Of a stretch of 15,574 bases of DNA, positions 9,118 to 15,563 are shown piece after piece. Under the pieces are notes generated by a model. That model saw only the letters and a program-made list of their open reading frames with translations. It made no database searches and was not told where the DNA came from. Location: positions 1 through 15,574 of the forward strand of contig CAMGGT010000002.1 of NCBI GenBank assembly GCA_946055715.1, read 5' to 3'. Made by a program: the position numbers and the translations under genes. Within the stretch, counting starts at the first letter, position 1, and each line of letters begins with the position of its first letter. The DNA is from an uncultured Clostridia bacterium. GTDB lineage: Bacteria; Bacillota; Clostridia; Oscillospirales; CAG-272.

Positions 9118-9285
9118 CCTGTTTCCTCCGTCTGAGCGGCCGGGTGATGCCCGGCATCAGCGTTGCTTTTTCGTCTGAAGCCACGGTGTCTGGCGTGGTC
9201 TTTCTTTGCGGGCAGGCACCGCTTCGGGGCATGCGGTGTTGCCTGCCGAGGAGGCGCGGGGCATCTTTTGGGAAAAACGGCGGTG
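9118..9285 (-). promoter_or_regulatory. Structured 168-bp leader/intergenic region before the 1570-aa gene
   Basis: Three inverted repeats are visible. 9211-9247: GGCAGGC pairs with GCCTGCC and ACCGC with GCGGT, 12 bp in all, around a 10-base loop with a 3-base bulge. 9181-9198: CCACG pairs with CGTGG, 8-base loop. 9139-9155: GCCGGG pairs with CCCGGC, 5-base loop. The first lies 38 bp past the HD gene stop and could end transcription, but no U-run follows it. I found no convincing -35/-10 pair on the minus strand. The ribosome binding site is at 9125-9129, just after the last hairpin. Confidence 0.4.
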
Positions 9286-9879
9286 TCAGGATTGCTTTTT
9301 CTCGTTTTCAACAAAGAAGGTGGCCTCGGTGTCGGCGATGGAGAGGGCGACCGCCAGCGGGAATTTCTCAAAGGCGGCGCCCACATTGCGGACATTGCTC
9401 TCTTCCGAAAAGCCCATGTGATAGCGGATGGCAAATGCCTCCTCGCGGGTGAGCTTCATATAGCCGGAGATGATATACACCGATTTTTCACCGTGGCCGT
9501 AGGGGAGCTGGTCGTCAAATTCATAGTAGGGAACGGTTTTCCAACGGCCGGATTCATCCTTGACATTGCGGGTGGAACATTTGTAGACATTGGTCTTGCA
9601 CAGGTCGTGGAGCAGCGCCGCGATGGCCACCGATTCTGCCGGGTACAGCAGGCCGAACTTCTCCTTTGCCGCTGTGCGGTCCAGATAGTCACACAGGCAG
9701 TCATAGACATTGAGAGAATGGGCGCACAGCCCGCCCTCCCATGCGTTGTGATAGCGGGTGGAGGCGGGGGCAGAGAAGAAGTCGCACCCCGGGCCTGTCA
9801 GATACTCCAGCAGTTTGTCGGCGCCTTCGCGTTTGATGTTGGTGCGAAAAATGTCGATGAACCGTTCTTTGTTCGTCAT
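9286..9879 (-). CDS. HD-domain metal-dependent phosphohydrolase family protein (197 aa)
   Basis: HD-superfamily proteins are metal-dependent phosphohydrolases, often acting on nucleotides or phosphodiesters; the substrate of this one is not evident. The metal-binding pattern is complete: H44 in YHN, H54 in CAHSLNV, the H91-D92 doublet in LLHDLCK, H129 in GHGEKS, H154 in RYHMG and D183 in ADTEA. There is no signal peptide or membrane segment, so it should be cytoplasmic. The ATG at 9879 is the only in-frame standard start nearby; the ribosome site is weak (AGAAAG about 11 bases upstream). The gene starts 53 bp after thiI on the same strand without a terminator between, so translation probably depends on the thiI transcript. 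It is not an obvious GGDEF/HD-GYP or RelA-type enzyme. Confidence 0.8.
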   Translation of the reverse strand: MTNKERFIDIFRTNIKREGADKLLEYLTGPGCDFFSAPASTRYHNAWEGGLCAHSLNVYDCLCDYLDRTAAKEKFGLLYPAESVAIAALLHDLCKTNVYKCSTRNVKDESGRWKTVPYYEFDDQLPYGHGEKSVYIISGYMKLTREEAFAIRYHMGFSEESNVRNVGAAFEKFPLAVALSIADTEATFFVENEKKQS

Positions 9880-9932
9880 GGGTGTTGTACACTTTCTATT
9901 TTTGTTTTCTTGCAAAAAGGGGTATTCTGCGG

Positions 9933-11105
9933 TCAGTTGCGACGGGTCTCGGTCTTGCGGGTGGCTGCCGCACGGTCGCACAGTCCGTCAAAGTCCAGCT
10001 TGGCCAACTCGGCTTCAAACACCTCCGGCTTGGGGCGGGTGCGCGGGTGGCGCGGGGTGAAGACGGTGCAGCAGTCTTCATAGGGGAGGATGGAGGTCTC
10101 GAAGGTGTCGATGCGCCGCGCATAGGCGACGATCTCTTCCTTGTCAAGGCCGATGCAGGGGCGGAAGACGGGCATGCCTGCTCCGGCACCCGTCACGGCC
10201 ATGGCGCCAAGCGTCTGGCTGGCCACCTGCCCCAGCGACTCGCCGGTGACAAGGGCCTCACAGCCCACCTCGCGCGCCGTCCTTTCGGCCAGTGCCATCA
10301 TGAAGCGGCGAAGCAGCAGCGTGAAGTAGTCTTCGTCGCAGGTGCGGATGAGCGCCTCCTGGATCTCCGTCAGAGAAATGGTGTGCAGGCGCAGCCGCCC
10401 CACATAGGCGCACAGGCGGTCTGCCAGCGTCTCTACCTTTTCTCTGGCGAGGTCGCCGGTGTAGGGCGGAGTCTCGAAGTACAGGGCGTCCAGCATCAGG
10501 CCGCGCTTTGCCATCAGATAGCCGGCAACCGGGCTGTCAATTCCGCCCGAAAGCAGCAGCAAACCCCTGCCGGAAGAGCCATAAGGCAGACCGCCCGCCC
10601 CCGCTTCCTGGGCGGCATGGACATAGGCGGCGCGGTCGCGCACCTCCACGCGGATCATGGCTTCCGGTTGATGCAGGTCCACGCGCAGGCGCGGATTTGC
10701 CGAGAGCAGGGCACCGCCGACTTCGGCGGCAATTTCGGGTGAGCCGAGGGGAAAGGATTTGTCAGACCGCTTGGCATCCACGCGGAACCGCCGCACACCC
10801 GCCATCTTGGGGGGCAGGTAGGCCTTGGCGCAGGCGAGGATGGCCTCCATGTTCTTTTCGCATTCCGCGGCGCGGGTCACCCGCACCAGACCGAAGACCC
10901 GTTTGGCCCGTTCATACATGCCGTCCAGGTCGCAGGTGTCGTCTGTCGGTTCAATGTAGATGGTGCTTTGCAACAGATAGATGTGAAAGTGGCCGCAGGC
11001 CTCTGCACGCCTGCGCAGACTTCTGAGCAGAATGGATTCAAAGGTGGCGCGGTTAGCGCCTTTGAGGACGGTTTCGCCCAACTTGCAGAGGATGATCTCT
11101 CTCAT
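9933..11105 (-). CDS. thiI: tRNA 4-thiouridine sulfurtransferase ThiI
   Basis: ThiI adenylates U8 of tRNA and transfers persulfide sulfur to give 4-thiouridine; in many bacteria it also supplies sulfur for the thiazole of thiamine. At 390 residues it matches the rhodanese-less Firmicutes form. Visible features: N-terminal ferredoxin-like and THUMP region (about 1-165), the PP-loop SGGIDS at 186-191, the conserved TGESLGQVASQTL at 287-299, and PYEDCCTVF at 341-349, where C345 or C346 is the likely counterpart of E. coli Cys344. The ATG at 11105 opens directly with MREIILCKLGE, typical of the family, and has AAGGAC at 11118-11123. The usual partner, a cysteine desulfurase gene, is not adjacent, so the sulfur donor must be encoded elsewhere. 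A sigma-A promoter lies about 240 bp upstream. Confidence 0.95.
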   Translation of the reverse strand: MREIILCKLGETVLKGANRATFESILLRSLRRRAEACGHFHIYLLQSTIYIEPTDDTCDLDGMYERAKRVFGLVRVTRAAECEKNMEAILACAKAYLPPKMAGVRRFRVDAKRSDKSFPLGSPEIAAEVGGALLSANPRLRVDLHQPEAMIRVEVRDRAAYVHAAQEAGAGGLPYGSSGRGLLLLSGGIDSPVAGYLMAKRGLMLDALYFETPPYTGDLAREKVETLADRLCAYVGRLRLHTISLTEIQEALIRTCDEDYFTLLLRRFMMALAERTAREVGCEALVTGESLGQVASQTLGAMAVTGAGAGMPVFRPCIGLDKEEIVAYARRIDTFETSILPYEDCCTVFTPRHPRTRPKPEVFEAELAKLDFDGLCDRAAATRKTETRRN

Positions 11106-11259
11106 GGTTTGTTTTTTGTCCTTCCCATATTTGCCGTTTCCTTACCGGTGGCGCGCCTTTTGCCCTCTCTGCGTATTCCGCCGCTTTTTTGGGGGCTGCG
11201 GGCGCGCCGTCCGCGCATGCCGCCGAGGCGGTCCCCGGCGGGGCAGACCGGGCAGAGGG

Positions 11260-11279
11260 GGCGGTCTTTTCCGACCGCC
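11260..11279 (-). promoter_or_regulatory. Hairpin in the thiI leader
   Basis: GGCGGTC (11260-11266) pairs perfectly with GACCGCC (11273-11279) around a six-base loop. It sits in the predicted thiI 5' leader, in a GC-rich stretch (11140-11280) with further short dyads such as CCGCC/GGCGG and CCCC/GGGG near 11220-11242. No TPP riboswitch core is recognisable. Confidence 0.4.
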
Positions 11280-11352
11280 GCACCATGGTAAAATAATAGT
11301 AGTTGTATATATTTACTAAAAATACATACATAATCTTTTTATGCTTTGCTAA

Positions 11353-11381
11353 ATTATAACATACCGCCCCCCACTTTGCAA
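11353..11381 (-). promoter_or_regulatory. Sigma-A promoter for thiI and the HD gene
   Basis: On the minus strand, TTGCAA (11376-11381) and a perfect TATAAT (11353-11358) are separated by exactly 17 bases, with TGT just before the -10 as an extended -10. Transcription should start near 11346, leaving a leader of about 240 nt before thiI. The surrounding DNA is sharply AT-rich compared with the GC-rich genes. Confidence 0.75.
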
Positions 11382-11398
11382 GAGTGAAAAAAGTCGAT

Positions 11399-11418
11399 TT
11401 TTCGCGTTTGCGCGAAAA
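11399..11418. promoter_or_regulatory. Perfect 8-bp inverted repeat between divergent promoters
   Basis: TTTTCGCG (11399-11406), loop TTTG, CGCGAAAA (11411-11418). It lies just upstream of the thiI -35 box and about 65 bp upstream of the sigma-F-type promoter on the other strand. It could be an operator or a short hairpin; no protein can be named from the sequence. Confidence 0.35.
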
Positions 11419-11481
11419 CGGCGTTTTTCACAATCAAAAGCGTTTTTTTCTTGGCTTTTCTCCCGTTTTTTTGTGAAACAT

Positions 11482-11510
11482 GCATAAAATGTTTTCCACA
11501 GGAAAAAATA
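11482..11510 (+). promoter_or_regulatory. Sigma-F-type (forespore) promoter of the spoIIQ-like gene
   Basis: GCATA (11482-11486) followed after 14 bases by GGAAAAAATA (11501-11510). As I recall them, the B. subtilis sigma-F consensus boxes are GYATA and GGNNANAHTR with a spacer near 15; both boxes match fully and the spacer is one base short. No reasonable sigma-A -35 is seen in this stretch. The next gene starts 31 bp downstream with its own ribosome site, AAAGGA, at 11528-11533. Confidence 0.6.
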
Positions 11511-11541
11511 GGAGCAGAACCCCAAAGAAAGGAATGCAACA

Positions 11542-12198
11542 ATGCAAGCAAACGAAAACAAGACTCTTGACCCCAAAGCCGCCCGCATTCTCTACATCGT
11601 CATTGCCGGTGTGCTGTGCGTGGCGGCGGCCGTTACGGGCATTGTGTTGTCCACACGGCAAAAAGCTGCTCAGAACGACTCCCTCATCCGCGTTGACAAC
11701 ACCACCACGGAAGCCCCCCGCCAGGTAGATGCATTGCCCGGCTTTTCGGCACCGCTTTCGGGCGTGATCGCCAAAAAGCATGACATGGATGTGCCGGTCT
11801 ACTCCACCACCATGCAGGAGTACCGCGTCCATTGCGGCGTAGACATCAATGCCGCTGTCGGAGAGGCCGTGCGCGCAATGGCAGACGGCACCGTCAGCGA
11901 TGTCTATGACGATCCTCTGCTGGGCAAGTGTGTCAAGCTCAGCCACAGCGGCGGTGCCACCACTCTGTATGCCAACCTCGGAAAGGAACTGGCAGAGGGC
12001 ATCACCAAGGGCGTGGCCGTCCGGGCGGGACAGACGCTGGGATGTGTGGGAGAGACCACCCTCGTCGAACTGGCAGACGAGCCGCACCTGCATCTGGAGA
12101 TGACGGTGGACGGCAAGCCGGTTGACCCCTTGGAGTATATCGCCGAGGCCAGCCGCGCCGCTTCTTTCACCTACGCAGACGAGCAGTACGAAAACTGA
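11542..12198 (+). CDS. spoIIQ: SpoIIQ-like M23 (LytM) peptidase-domain protein (218 aa)
   Basis: SpoIIQ is a forespore membrane protein that pairs with mother-cell SpoIIIAH across the intermembrane space and is needed for engulfment. This protein has a short cytoplasmic start (1-15), one membrane segment (about 16-37), a polar linker, and an M23/LytM domain (about 68-200). The metal ligands are intact: H97 and D101 in HCGVD and H184 in HLH, with H182 as the catalytic histidine. The B. subtilis protein has a degenerate site, whereas clostridial SpoIIQ is shorter (about 220 residues) and keeps it, as here. The ATG at 11542 follows AAAGGA with 8-base spacing. The sigma-F-type promoter immediately upstream supports the assignment. 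A generic M23 cell-wall hydrolase is the alternative. No clear terminator follows before the next gene. Confidence 0.75.
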   Translation: MQANENKTLDPKAARILYIVIAGVLCVAAAVTGIVLSTRQKAAQNDSLIRVDNTTTEAPRQVDALPGFSAPLSGVIAKKHDMDVPVYSTTMQEYRVHCGVDINAAVGEAVRAMADGTVSDVYDDPLLGKCVKLSHSGGATTLYANLGKELAEGITKGVAVRAGQTLGCVGETTLVELADEPHLHLEMTVDGKPVDPLEYIAEASRAASFTYADEQYEN

Positions 12199-12290
12199 CT
12201 TTTCAGCCGACCGTGAAAACAGCAGACGGCAAAAGAGCGGAAAGCCAAAAGCAAAACGGAAAAAGTCCGGGGTGGGCCTGAAATTCGGGC

Positions 12291-12319
12291 TTGACCCCGG
12301 ACAAAATTTATGTTATACT
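12291..12319 (+). promoter_or_regulatory. Sigma-A promoter of homoserine dehydrogenase
   Basis: TTGACC (12291-12296), a 17-base spacer and TATACT (12314-12319), with TG one base before the -10 as an extended -10. The expected start near 12326 leaves a leader of about 37 nt, too short for a T-box or riboswitch. The gene is thus likely expressed independently of the sporulation gene before it. Confidence 0.8.
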
Positions 12320-12362
12320 GCCCACATCATCTAATTCGGCAACAGGACAGGAAAAAGAGACA

Positions 12363-13544
12363 ATGAAACACATCGCCATACTGGGTCACGGTGTCGTCGG
12401 CACCGGCTGTGCCCGCATGCTCACCGAAAACAGAGAACGCATCTCCGCCCTTGTCGGGGAGGATGTGTCGCTGAAATACATTCTGGACATCCGCGACCTG
12501 CCGGACAGTCCTTGGGCAGACCGGATCGTACATGATTTTGCCGTCATTCTAAACGACCCCGAGGTCTCGGTGATCGCCGAGGTCATCGGCGGCGCTCACC
12601 CCGCCTTTGACTTTGCGGCGGCCGCCCTCAAGGCGGGCAAACATGTTGTCACCTCCAACAAAGAGTGCGTCTCCCGCTTTGGTGCGGAACTGACCGGGAT
12701 GGCGGCGGCAAACGGCGTGACCTACCGTTTTGAGGCCTCCTGTGGTGGGGGTATTCCGCTGATCCGGCCGATTTTGTCTGATCTCGCGGCCAACCGCATT
12801 GACGGCATCGACGGCATTCTCAACGGCACCACCAACTACATTCTCACCCGCATGTGCCGGGACGGCAGCAGTTTTGAGGCCGCATTGGCCGAAGCCCAGC
12901 AAAAAGGATATGCCGAGCGCGACCCCTCGGCTGATGTGGAGGGCATCGATGCCCGCCGCAAGATCAACATCTTGTGCGGTTGTGCCACCGGTGTGCTGCA
13001 CAACGATGAAGATATCCCCACCGAGGGCATTGCCGCCGTGCGCACCGCAGATGTGACAGCCGCGGGCTTGGCCGGGTATGCAGTCAAACTTTTGGGGCGT
13101 ATGACCGGGGGGTTTTTGTTGGTTGCGCCGCATCTGATTCCTTTTGACTGCCCGCTCTCCCATACAGATGGCGTGTTCAACGCCGCGCTGCTTCACGGCA
13201 ACTTTGTGGGGGATGTCATGCTTTACGGCCGCGGCGCAGGGGCTGATGCCACCGCATCTGCGGTGGTGGGCGACATGGTGGCCGCACTGCGCGGCGACAG
13301 CGGATGCGTGACCTTCGCCCACGGAGCCGCCCTGCCCGACTTCGGGGCTTTCACCTGCCCGCGCTATCTGTCGGTGGGGGCAGAAGACGCGGCCGCGCTT
13401 CTTGCGCTCGTGCCGGGGGCAAAGACCATCGAGCCGCCCGTCGGCGAATTTGCCTGCATCACGCCCCCCCTTTCGGAGGATGCCGTGCGGGTACTGCGCC
13501 AAAAAGTGTCTCTTCGCGCCGCCCTGCGGGTGCGTGAGGCATAA
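12363..13544 (+). CDS. hom: Homoserine dehydrogenase (393 aa)
   Basis: Reduces aspartate-4-semialdehyde to homoserine with NAD(P)H, the branch to threonine and methionine; cytoplasmic. Visible motifs: N-terminal Rossmann loop GHGVVGTG (8-15), TSNKE (97-101) with the cofactor-region lysine, EASCGGGIPLIRP (124-136), NGTTNYIL (154-161), and GYAERDPSADVEG (182-194) followed by GIDARRK, in which D196 and K200 match the catalytic Asp/Lys pair of the yeast enzyme. The ATG at 12363 gives the family-like start MKHIAILGHG with AGGA at 12349-12352; a TTG at 12291 is in frame but is the promoter -35 box. The protein is about 35-40 residues shorter than typical 430-residue enzymes, and its C-terminus (about 318-393) looks like a shortened ACT-type domain (ITPPLSEDAV). 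Threonine synthase and homoserine kinase genes are not adjacent. Confidence 0.93.
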   Translation: MKHIAILGHGVVGTGCARMLTENRERISALVGEDVSLKYILDIRDLPDSPWADRIVHDFAVILNDPEVSVIAEVIGGAHPAFDFAAAALKAGKHVVTSNKECVSRFGAELTGMAAANGVTYRFEASCGGGIPLIRPILSDLAANRIDGIDGILNGTTNYILTRMCRDGSSFEAALAEAQQKGYAERDPSADVEGIDARRKINILCGCATGVLHNDEDIPTEGIAAVRTADVTAAGLAGYAVKLLGRMTGGFLLVAPHLIPFDCPLSHTDGVFNAALLHGNFVGDVMLYGRGAGADATASAVVGDMVAALRGDSGCVTFAHGAALPDFGAFTCPRYLSVGAEDAAALLALVPGAKTIEPPVGEFACITPPLSEDAVRVLRQKVSLRAALRVREA

Positions 13545-13568
13545 GCATACGCCAAACAAAACAAATAA

Positions 13569-13606
13569 CGCGCCACACTTCATGCCTTGTGCAGAAGTGT
13601 GGCGCG
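13569..13606. terminator. Bidirectional intrinsic terminator between convergent genes
   Basis: A perfect 13-bp stem, CGCGCCACACTTC (13569-13581) with GAAGTGTGGCGCG (13594-13606), around a 12-base loop that itself contains TGC/GCA. It starts 24 bp after the homoserine dehydrogenase stop. A T-rich tract follows on the plus strand (TTGTGCTTTTTG), and on the minus strand the stem is followed by TTATTTGTTTTGTTT, so it can stop transcription from both sides. Confidence 0.85.
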
Positions 13607-13750
13607 TTGTGCTTTTTGTGGGGCAAAAATCGCGCGCAGGCCGCGTGGCGCAAAAAACGACGCTCAAAAAACAAAAAGCAGCCGTGGGCCGAGAGCAGTG
13701 ACGAAAAAGCGGATATTGCCGATCAACACCGGCTTCTGCGCTTGCGTTTT

Positions 13751-13762
13751 CAGATGCATCTG
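13751..13762. other. 12-bp palindrome in the convergent intergenic gap
   Basis: CAGATGCATCTG is a perfect dyad with no loop. It lies in the 287-bp stretch between the homoserine dehydrogenase and transporter stops; apart from the terminator at 13569-13606, I see no gene or RNA in that stretch. It may be chance or a protein-binding site. Confidence 0.25.
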
Positions 13763-13831
13763 CGTGTTGCACATTCAAATGCTGCTTCGCATTGACACAC
13801 AGACATTTGTTGTAGCTGTTTTATGTTTCGC

Positions 13832-15103
13832 TTACAGCGGGGGCGGCGTGATGTTCCTGCGGTGCCGGAAGACGGCCAGCAGATTGATGACCACCATGAT
13901 CGAAAGCAAAAGATCGGTGGCCGACCAGATGAAGGCGGGGGCGAGCAAAGCACCCAAAAACACCGCCAAGGGAAGCAGAAAGGGGTAGATCTTGAGAGCG
14001 GCTTTCCGGCCGCCGAAAAGGGCGCGCATGCAGACCTCTCCATAGTAGCCCCAGCAGATGACGGTGCCGAAGGCAAACAAAAATACCAACACCGCCAGCA
14101 GATAGCCGGCGCCTGCACCCAGCAGGCGGGTAAAGGCGACCTCCACGGGTTCCAGCCCGGTTTCCACCGTCGGAAGGCCTTCCGGAAAAGCGCAGAGCAA
14201 AGAAAGGGCGGTGAGCGAGCAGAGAAGCAGGGTGTCAACCGCCACCTCTGCCATGCCCATGACGCCCTGCTGCTCCGGTCTCGCGGAGGTGGCGGTGGCA
14301 TGCGCCATGGGGGCGGTGCCGCACCCCGCCTCGTTTGAGAGCAGACCCCGCTGGCACCCCACGCGCAGAGCCACCAGCCATCCGGCGGTGCATCCCCCTG
14401 TCGCCGCCCGGCCGGAGAATGCTTCGCGGAAAACACGGCTGAGTGCCTCCGGCAACGCCTCTCTGCATTGCCACATCATCAAAAGACAACAGAACGCATA
14501 CAGCACCGCCGCTGTCGGAATCAGGCGCAGGGTCATGCCGGATATCCGCTTTCCACCTCCGGAAATCACCCCAAAAGTGGCAACAGAGGCAAAAACCCCC
14601 GTCAAAACGGGCGCAATACCGAACTTGCTCTCAAAAACAGAGGCGATTGCCTTGCTTTGGATCATCCCGCCCAAAAAGAGCGTCAGCCCCAGCCCACACA
14701 GGCAAAATACCACCCCCAGCCACCGCGCAAGCGGCTCGCCCACCAGCAGGTAAGAAAGCGAAGGGGCGTCTGGATGGTGCTCGGCTGAGTGCCTGCCCCG
14801 CAGTGCCAGCGTCACTTCCGCATACTTGATGAACATGGCCAACAGGGCGCACACCCACATCCAGAAGATACTGCCCGCGCCGCCCAAAGCCAACGCAAGG
14901 CCGACCCCGGCAATGTTGCCCACGCCCAGCGTGCCGCCCAGAGCCATCCACAGCGCGCGCCGGCTTTCGGGTGTGCCGCCCGCGGCGCGCAGCGTGCGAA
15001 AGGGATGCAGAAAAGGAAACGCCCGCAGTTTTATGCAAAGCCAGCCCCCGCAGACCAAAAGCAGACAGGGCACCAAAGCCGCCCCGATTTCCCCCACACT
15101 CAT
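13832..15103 (-). CDS. Sodium:alanine symporter family (AGCS) amino-acid transporter (423 aa)
   Basis: Inner-membrane Na+-coupled symporter, typically for alanine or glycine; the exact substrate cannot be read from sequence. Family marks: GTLGVGNIAGV (57-67), GGAGSIFWMWV (74-84), and SNEAGCGTAPMAHA (256-269). Hydrophobic segments run along the whole length (roughly ten), and the protein ends with a short basic tail (FRHRRN). At 423 residues it is a little shorter than usual members (about 450), with a compact N-terminus. The ATG at 15103 is chosen because GGAGG (15109-15113) stands 5 bases upstream; the in-frame GTG at 15115 has no good ribosome site. The gene is monocistronic and converges on homoserine dehydrogenase. 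No close sigma-A promoter is convincing; a promoter-like pair sits in the repeat cluster near 15490-15519. Confidence 0.9.
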   Translation of the reverse strand: MSVGEIGAALVPCLLLVCGGWLCIKLRAFPFLHPFRTLRAAGGTPESRRALWMALGGTLGVGNIAGVGLALALGGAGSIFWMWVCALLAMFIKYAEVTLALRGRHSAEHHPDAPSLSYLLVGEPLARWLGVVFCLCGLGLTLFLGGMIQSKAIASVFESKFGIAPVLTGVFASVATFGVISGGGKRISGMTLRLIPTAAVLYAFCCLLMMWQCREALPEALSRVFREAFSGRAATGGCTAGWLVALRVGCQRGLLSNEAGCGTAPMAHATATSARPEQQGVMGMAEVAVDTLLLCSLTALSLLCAFPEGLPTVETGLEPVEVAFTRLLGAGAGYLLAVLVFLFAFGTVICWGYYGEVCMRALFGGRKAALKIYPFLLPLAVFLGALLAPAFIWSATDLLLSIMVVINLLAVFRHRRNITPPPL

Positions 15104-15268
15104 GCTTGCCTCCACGCCTTTTTTTCATTGTATGCGCACAAGGCCGCAAAAAGCACGGCGCGGCGGACAGCCACGGCGTTCAAAAAGCAAAATAGGGCTG
15201 TTGCTCATGCTATTCTTGCATGGCGCTGATGGTTTTACGATAGCATCGGAAGCATCAATGATTTGTAT

Positions 15269-15304
15269 GATGGGGGTGAGGTCTATTTGAAAAAAGGCCT
15301 TCCC
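15269..15304 (+). repeat. Dispersed hairpin repeat, copy 2
   Basis: Matches the reverse complement of bases 18-53 at 32 of 36 positions. The stem is imperfect here (GGTCTATTT against AAAAAAGGCC) because of C-to-T and T-to-A changes, so this copy should form a weaker hairpin. No gene ends just before it on the plus strand, which argues that it is a repeat rather than only a terminator. Confidence 0.6.
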
Positions 15305-15378
15305 TACGGCATCATCGCATCATTTCTCCTCTCCGTAATTTTTCCGCATGGCAACAGTTCTATGTTTTTCGGAGCATC

Positions 15379-15447
15379 GGGGATGTCGCCCCTACCGCAC
15401 AGCGTAGCATTCCGTTAAATACAAGCAACCGAAAGTCAACTATCAAA
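15379..15447. repeat. Composite tandem repeat, unit A
   Basis: A short hairpin (GGGG-ATGTCG-CCCC, 15379-15392), then TACCGCAC, then AGCGTAGCATTC (15401-15412), then a spacer ending in AAAGTCAAC (15432-15440). The segment from 15401 realigns with that from 15482 (offset 81), with AGCGTAGCATTC identical and similar spacers. Non-coding; together with unit B it occupies much of the 471-bp gene-free right end. Confidence 0.6.
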
Positions 15448-15450
15448 AGC

Positions 15451-15528
15451 GGGAGGAGCAAGTCCCTCCCCTGCCGCGTATAGCGTAGCATTCTACCAAA
15501 CCCAATCAACCAAAGTCAACCTTCAATG
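15451..15528. repeat. Composite tandem repeat, unit B
   Basis: Hairpin GGGAGG (15451-15456) with CCTCCC (15465-15470) and an AGCAAGTC loop, then CTGCCGCGTAT, AGCGTAGCATTC (15482-15493) and a spacer ending AAAGTCAAC (15512-15520). The layout copies unit A with a different hairpin. I recall very similar hairpin repeats (GGGCGGAGCAAGCCCCGCCC type) scattered in gut Clostridia genomes. Confidence 0.6.
15490..15519 (-). promoter_or_regulatory. Promoter-like sequence inside repeat unit B
   Basis: On the minus strand, TTGACT (15514-15519), an 18-base spacer and TAGAAT (15490-15495) resemble a sigma-A promoter pointing toward the transporter gene 380 bp away. The equivalent boxes in unit A (TTGACT at 15434-15439, CGGAAT at 15409-15414, 19-base spacer) are degraded. 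Function is inference. Confidence 0.35.
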
Positions 15529-15563
15529 CCTTCCCCAGCGGGGAAGGGGGACCGCGAAGCGGT
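15529..15563. repeat. Double hairpin at the right edge
   Basis: CCTTCCCC (15529-15536) pairs with GGGGAAGG (15540-15547) around AGC, and ACCGC (15551-15555) pairs with GCGGT (15559-15563) around GAA. The pair of small hairpins followed by GGATGAGGAG resembles a dispersed repeat that I recall from Oscillospiraceae-type genomes; the element may continue past the window edge. Confidence 0.55.

Noticed and set aside
4387..9135. A 1582-codon plus-strand open frame opposite the 1570-residue surface gene
   Set aside because: Same reasoning: low-complexity composition, no recognisable domain. The minus-strand frame encodes a signal peptide, a beta-helix and InlB repeats. Length alone is explained by codon bias.
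9933..9981. HD protein starting at 9981, overlapping the end of thiI
   Set aside because: The added residues are not family-like; the ATG at 9879 begins MTNKERF, a natural start, and leaves a normal 53-bp operon gap.
11053..11331. Possible leader peptide with a Tyr-rich start (IYNYYYF) downstream of the thiI promoter
   Set aside because: The ATG lacks a ribosome site, the Tyr/Asn/Phe codons follow simply from the AT-rich DNA, and the frame runs on into thiI with Ala/Pro/Arg-rich, non-protein-like sequence.
12549..13778. 409-codon minus-strand open frame opposite homoserine dehydrogenase
   Set aside because: Antisense to a gene with unmistakable catalytic motifs; the translation has no recognisable features and crosses the terminator hairpin.
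15127..15155. TACAAT (15127-15132) as the -10 box of the AGCS transporter
   Set aside because: The hexamer 17 bases upstream (TGCTTT) is a poor -35, and the start would leave only about 17 nt before the ATG.
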